Assembly: GCA_937120965.1 (NCBI GenBank)
Contig: CAKZKA010000154.1
Span: 1-33,356 of the forward strand
DNA: 33,356 bases
Reading direction: 5' to 3'
From: an uncultured Chloroflexota bacterium
Lineage (GTDB): Bacteria; Chloroflexota; Chloroflexia; Chloroflexales; Chloroflexaceae
Under the pieces are notes generated by a model. The model worked only from the letters and a program-made list of their open reading frames with translations, was not told where the DNA came from and did no database searches. This document shows, one piece after another, positions 30,868 through 33,356 of the stretch. The translations under genes were made by a program, and so were the position numbers. Numbering within the stretch: position 1 is the first letter of the stretch; every line of letters starts with the position of its first letter.

Positions 30868-33104
30868 CATCGCCTCCAGCCCTTCGGACCACCCGCCGCC
30901 AGCGCTGGGCCGCGGCGCTGACTCTGCCCGGCCAGCCCGACCTGGCGCAGAGCCTGGTGGTCGAACTGGCCGCGTTCCTGGAGCAGCCGGTGGAGGAGGT
31001 TGAGGCCCGCTGCCGCCTGGCTGCCGGCGACCTGGCGCGGGCCTGGCGCAACGCCGCGCCCGCTACCCCGGCAGCCATCACCGCCTTCTACCGCGACACC
31101 GATGCCTACCTCTACGATCTGACCTGGTGGCACACCCTGGCGGAGGACGAGAGCGCGCTGGTGCAGGTAGAGGCCCTGGAGGCGGCCCTGGCCCACCACG
31201 CCCGCAGCGCGCTCGACTTCGGCGGCGGTATCGGCTCGCTAGGGTTGCTGCTGGCCCGTCACGGTCTGGAGGTGACCCTGGCCGATGTCAACGCGCGCCT
31301 GAACGCCTATGCGCGCTGGCGCTTCGCGCGGCGGGGCCTGCACGCGCGCGTGATTGACCTGCCCCCCGGCGCGCCCGATCTGCCTGTCGCGGCCTTCGAC
31401 TTCATCAGCGCGGTGGATGTGTTCGAGCACCTGCCCGAGCCAGGAACCACCCTGGTGGCCCTGGCCGCAGCGCTGCGGCCAGGCGGCGCCCTCTTTATCC
31501 ATCTACCCGGCAACGCTGACGCGGGCCATCCCATGCACCTCTGGCGCCAGCCGGCTACCCTCCTGCGCCACCTGGAGGCCGCCGGTCTCTGGCTGGAGGG
31601 TGAAAGCAGCCAGATCGAACCCGGCGGCAACGCTCGCCTGCTGCTGCGGCGCGGCCAGGGCCCGCGCTACCGGCTCAATCAGGGGTTGGAACTGCGCGCC
31701 GATACCGCAGGCGGAACATTGCTCTCCTTGCGGCCCCTGGTGGCGCTGCGCCTCAACCAGCAGGCCTTTGACACCCTCGCCACCCTCAACGGCGGCAGCA
31801 CCGCCCTTGAAGTGGTTGCGGACCATCCCGGGTTGTCCCTCCCTACCACAACGACGTTCCTCGACGCCCTGGCTCGGCGACGCCTGCTTGTCAAACAACC
31901 CGCGCCAGTTGAACACCTGCCCTCCGTCTCGGCGATCGTCCCGGCCCACGGCCGCCCGGAGGCAACGCGGGCCTGTGTTGAGTCGCTGCTGGCCCAGCAC
32001 TACCCGGCGGAGCTACTGGAGGTGATCGTGGTTGACGACGCCTCGAACCCACCGCTGGCCCCGGCCCTCGCCGGGCTGCCGATCCGCCTGCTGCGCCAGG
32101 AGGAGAACACTGGCCAGTCGGCGGCCCGCAACCGCGCGGCAGAACTGGCGCGTGGCGAGGTGCTGGCCTTTCTCGATAACGACTGCGTTGCTGCCCCCGA
32201 CTGGCTGCGGACCCTGGTCGCCGCGCTCGACGAGCCGGGCGTAGAGATTGCCGGTGGACGGGTGCTGGCGCCGCCGCCGGAGGGGCCAGTTGCGGCCTTC
32301 GAGGCGGTGCGCTCGCCGCTGGATATGGGGCCGGTCAGCGGGGCAGTTGGCCCCGGCGAGCCAATCAGCTACATGCCTTCGTGCAACCTGGCCATCCGGC
32401 GCAACCTGCTCCTGCGTATCGGCGGCTTCGATCCGGCTATGCGCCTGGGGGAGGATGTTGATCTGATCTGGCGGGCGCTGGCCACGGGCGCGCAGGCGCG
32501 CTACGTGGCCGAAGGCGCGGTCGTTCACCATCATCGCGTGCGTCTGGGGGCGCTGCTGCGTCGCCGCGCCGACTACGCCTCCTCAGAGGCCGACCTGCAA
32601 CGGCGCCACCCTGCGGGCCGGCGCACTATGGCGCTCCCGAGGGTCACGCTGGCGCTCCTGGCGGCCCTGGTCCTTGCCTGGAGCGCCCCGGTTCTGGCCG
32701 GGCTGATCGTCATCGGCGCCAGCTTCGCCCTGATGCGCGAGATCCGGCGCAAGCAGCGCGACCTGCGGCGCCACGGCGTCCACCTGCCCTGGCATCAGGT
32801 GAGCGCTGCGGTGCTGCAACAACATCAAGCGGCGCTCTACCACCTGGGGGCCAACGTCACCCGCTACTACAGCCTGCCCCTGCTGGCTGCTGCCCTGCTC
32901 TGGCGGCCCTTGCTGCCGGCGCTGCTGCTGCTTTGCCTCACCCCGCCGGCGCTCGACTACCACCGTCTGCGCCCGCAGGTGGCCCTGCCGCTGTTCGTCG
33001 GCCTGTACTGGCTGGAATTGTGCGCCTACCAGGTGGGCGTCTGGCGCGGCTGCCGGCAACGTCGCACCCTGCGTCCGCTGGTCCCGGCGCGTGTGATTGT
33101 ATGA
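30861..33104 (+). CDS. mftF: Methyltransferase-MftF fusion: mycofactocin glycosyltransferase with N-terminal SAM methyltransferase
   Basis: A 747-aa protein. Residues 75-265 form a class I methyltransferase: ALDFGGGIGSLGLLLARHG (117-135, motif I with FGGGIG), ADVN (141-144) and DFISAVDVFEHLPEPG (180-195). Residues 265-350 are the PqqD-like segment that begins ordinary MftF proteins (YRLNQGLELRA). Residues 353-560 are a GT2 glycosyltransferase with VSAIVPAHGRP, VVDDAS, FLDND (437-441) and EDVD (531-534). Three hydrophobic segments follow (about 593-623, 670-695, 705-728). MftF adds glucose chains to (pre)mycofactocin and is normally about 470 aa, so the methyltransferase is an extra domain. 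The GTG at 30861 has AAGGAG eight bases upstream and overlaps mftE by seven bases. Confidence 0.92.
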   Translation: MVASPPALRTTRRQRWAAALTLPGQPDLAQSLVVELAAFLEQPVEEVEARCRLAAGDLARAWRNAAPATPAAITAFYRDTDAYLYDLTWWHTLAEDESALVQVEALEAALAHHARSALDFGGGIGSLGLLLARHGLEVTLADVNARLNAYARWRFARRGLHARVIDLPPGAPDLPVAAFDFISAVDVFEHLPEPGTTLVALAAALRPGGALFIHLPGNADAGHPMHLWRQPATLLRHLEAAGLWLEGESSQIEPGGNARLLLRRGQGPRYRLNQGLELRADTAGGTLLSLRPLVALRLNQQAFDTLATLNGGSTALEVVADHPGLSLPTTTTFLDALARRRLLVKQPAPVEHLPSVSAIVPAHGRPEATRACVESLLAQHYPAELLEVIVVDDASNPPLAPALAGLPIRLLRQEENTGQSAARNRAAELARGEVLAFLDNDCVAAPDWLRTLVAALDEPGVEIAGGRVLAPPPEGPVAAFEAVRSPLDMGPVSGAVGPGEPISYMPSCNLAIRRNLLLRIGGFDPAMRLGEDVDLIWRALATGAQARYVAEGAVVHHHRVRLGALLRRRADYASSEADLQRRHPAGRRTMALPRVTLALLAALVLAWSAPVLAGLIVIGASFALMREIRRKQRDLRRHGVHLPWHQVSAAVLQQHQAALYHLGANVTRYYSLPLLAAALLWRPLLPALLLLCLTPPALDYHRLRPQVALPLFVGLYWLELCAYQVGVWRGCRQRRTLRPLVPARVIV

Positions 33105-33321
33105 GCGCGACAAAGCCACGGGAGCGCGGGCTGGAGGCCCGCACACAAACGCCCACGCGGCTTCGCCGCATGAACGATGAAAACGTTAGAGGCGCAGCGC
33201 TGCTGCGCCCCTATGCCCACACCTTCCCTGTCGGCAGGGGGGTGGGGAAACGGGGTTTCCCCACCCTTTGTCGCGCCTTCGTGGCCCATCGTCCGTTTTC
33301 TATTGAGTTAAGGAGACACGC
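33105..33321. repeat. Intergenic repeat patch with family A core
   Basis: CACGCGGCTTCGCCGCATGA (hairpin), GGCGCAGCGCTGCTGCGCC (hairpin, similar to 7296-7315) and the core GGGGAAACGGGGTTTCCCC at 33244-33262. It fills the 217-bp gap after mftF. No gene or clear terminator is seen. Confidence 0.65.
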
Positions 33322-33356
33322 ATGAACCTCGGCGGCTTTGCGAACCGGATCGCCCA
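33322..33356 (+). CDS. Start of an unidentified gene, cut by the window edge
   Basis: The ATG at 33322 has AAGGAG (33310-33315) six bases upstream. Only the first eleven residues are present (MNLGGFANRIA). From its position after mftF it could be another mycofactocin gene such as mftD, but the visible residues do not resemble the mycobacterial MftD start and are too few to judge. Confidence 0.55.
   Translation, partial: MNLGGFANRIA

Noticed and set aside
33322-33356. Calling the final partial gene mftD
   Set aside because: Only eleven residues are visible and they do not match the MftD start I remember. Position alone is not enough.

Overview
The window is high-GC DNA (about two thirds GC by eye) with dense, tightly packed genes. 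They are separated by several families of interspersed, hairpin-forming repeats. Gene content points to a Chloroflexota-like bacterium: a plant-type phosphoribulokinase, a tandem-PPK2 polyphosphate kinase and a non-actinobacterial mycofactocin locus. This assignment is an inference from gene content; there is no rRNA or other phylogenetic marker in the window.

Left third (1-9000). These are mostly unrelated metabolic genes: phosphoribulokinase (-), a sugar-phosphate isomerase/epimerase-like TIM barrel (-), a Gfo/Idh/MocA dehydrogenase (-), a 14-TM MFS exporter (+), a two-domain PPK2 polyphosphate:AMP phosphotransferase (-), a DoxX-like membrane protein (-) and a DhaM-HPr fusion phosphocarrier (-). 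Intergenic spaces hold repeat family A (core GGGGAAACCCGGTTTCCCC), family B (about 200 bp), family C (about 100 bp, AT-rich) and family D (GGGAGGGC-GCA-GCCCTCCC hairpin).

Centre (9391-12653, minus strand). An iron-dependent alcohol dehydrogenase, a soluble GAF-type sensor kinase and a LuxR-type response regulator follow one another. This block is divergent from the mycofactocin block across a 486 bp regulatory region containing a tandem duplication and inverted repeats.

Right (13140 to the end, all plus strand). This is an expanded mycofactocin system: the precursor mftA (57 aa, ending IDGMCGVY), a mycofactocin-coupled SDR, the chaperone mftB, an orphan response regulator, an NDMA-type methanol dehydrogenase behind a long leader, a MoxR AAA+ / VWA (CoxE-like) pair, an MftM-like methyltransferase and the radical SAM maturase mftC. 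Next come two OYE / 4Fe-4S / FAD oxidoreductases, ETF-alpha, a FixC-like ETF:quinone oxidoreductase, a FixX ferredoxin, ETF-beta and the peptidase mftE. Last is a 747-aa protein in which a methyltransferase is fused in front of the mftF glycosyltransferase. mftD was not found inside the window, and another gene begins at 33322.

Proposed logic (inference). Alcohol dehydrogenases with tightly held nicotinamide (SDR, Mdo and perhaps the Fe-ADH) reduce glycosylated and methylated mycofactocin. The TMADH-like OYE proteins re-oxidise mycofactocinol and pass electrons through ETF and FixCX to the quinone pool. The locus would thus encode cofactor synthesis, the cofactor-using dehydrogenases and the respiratory outlet.
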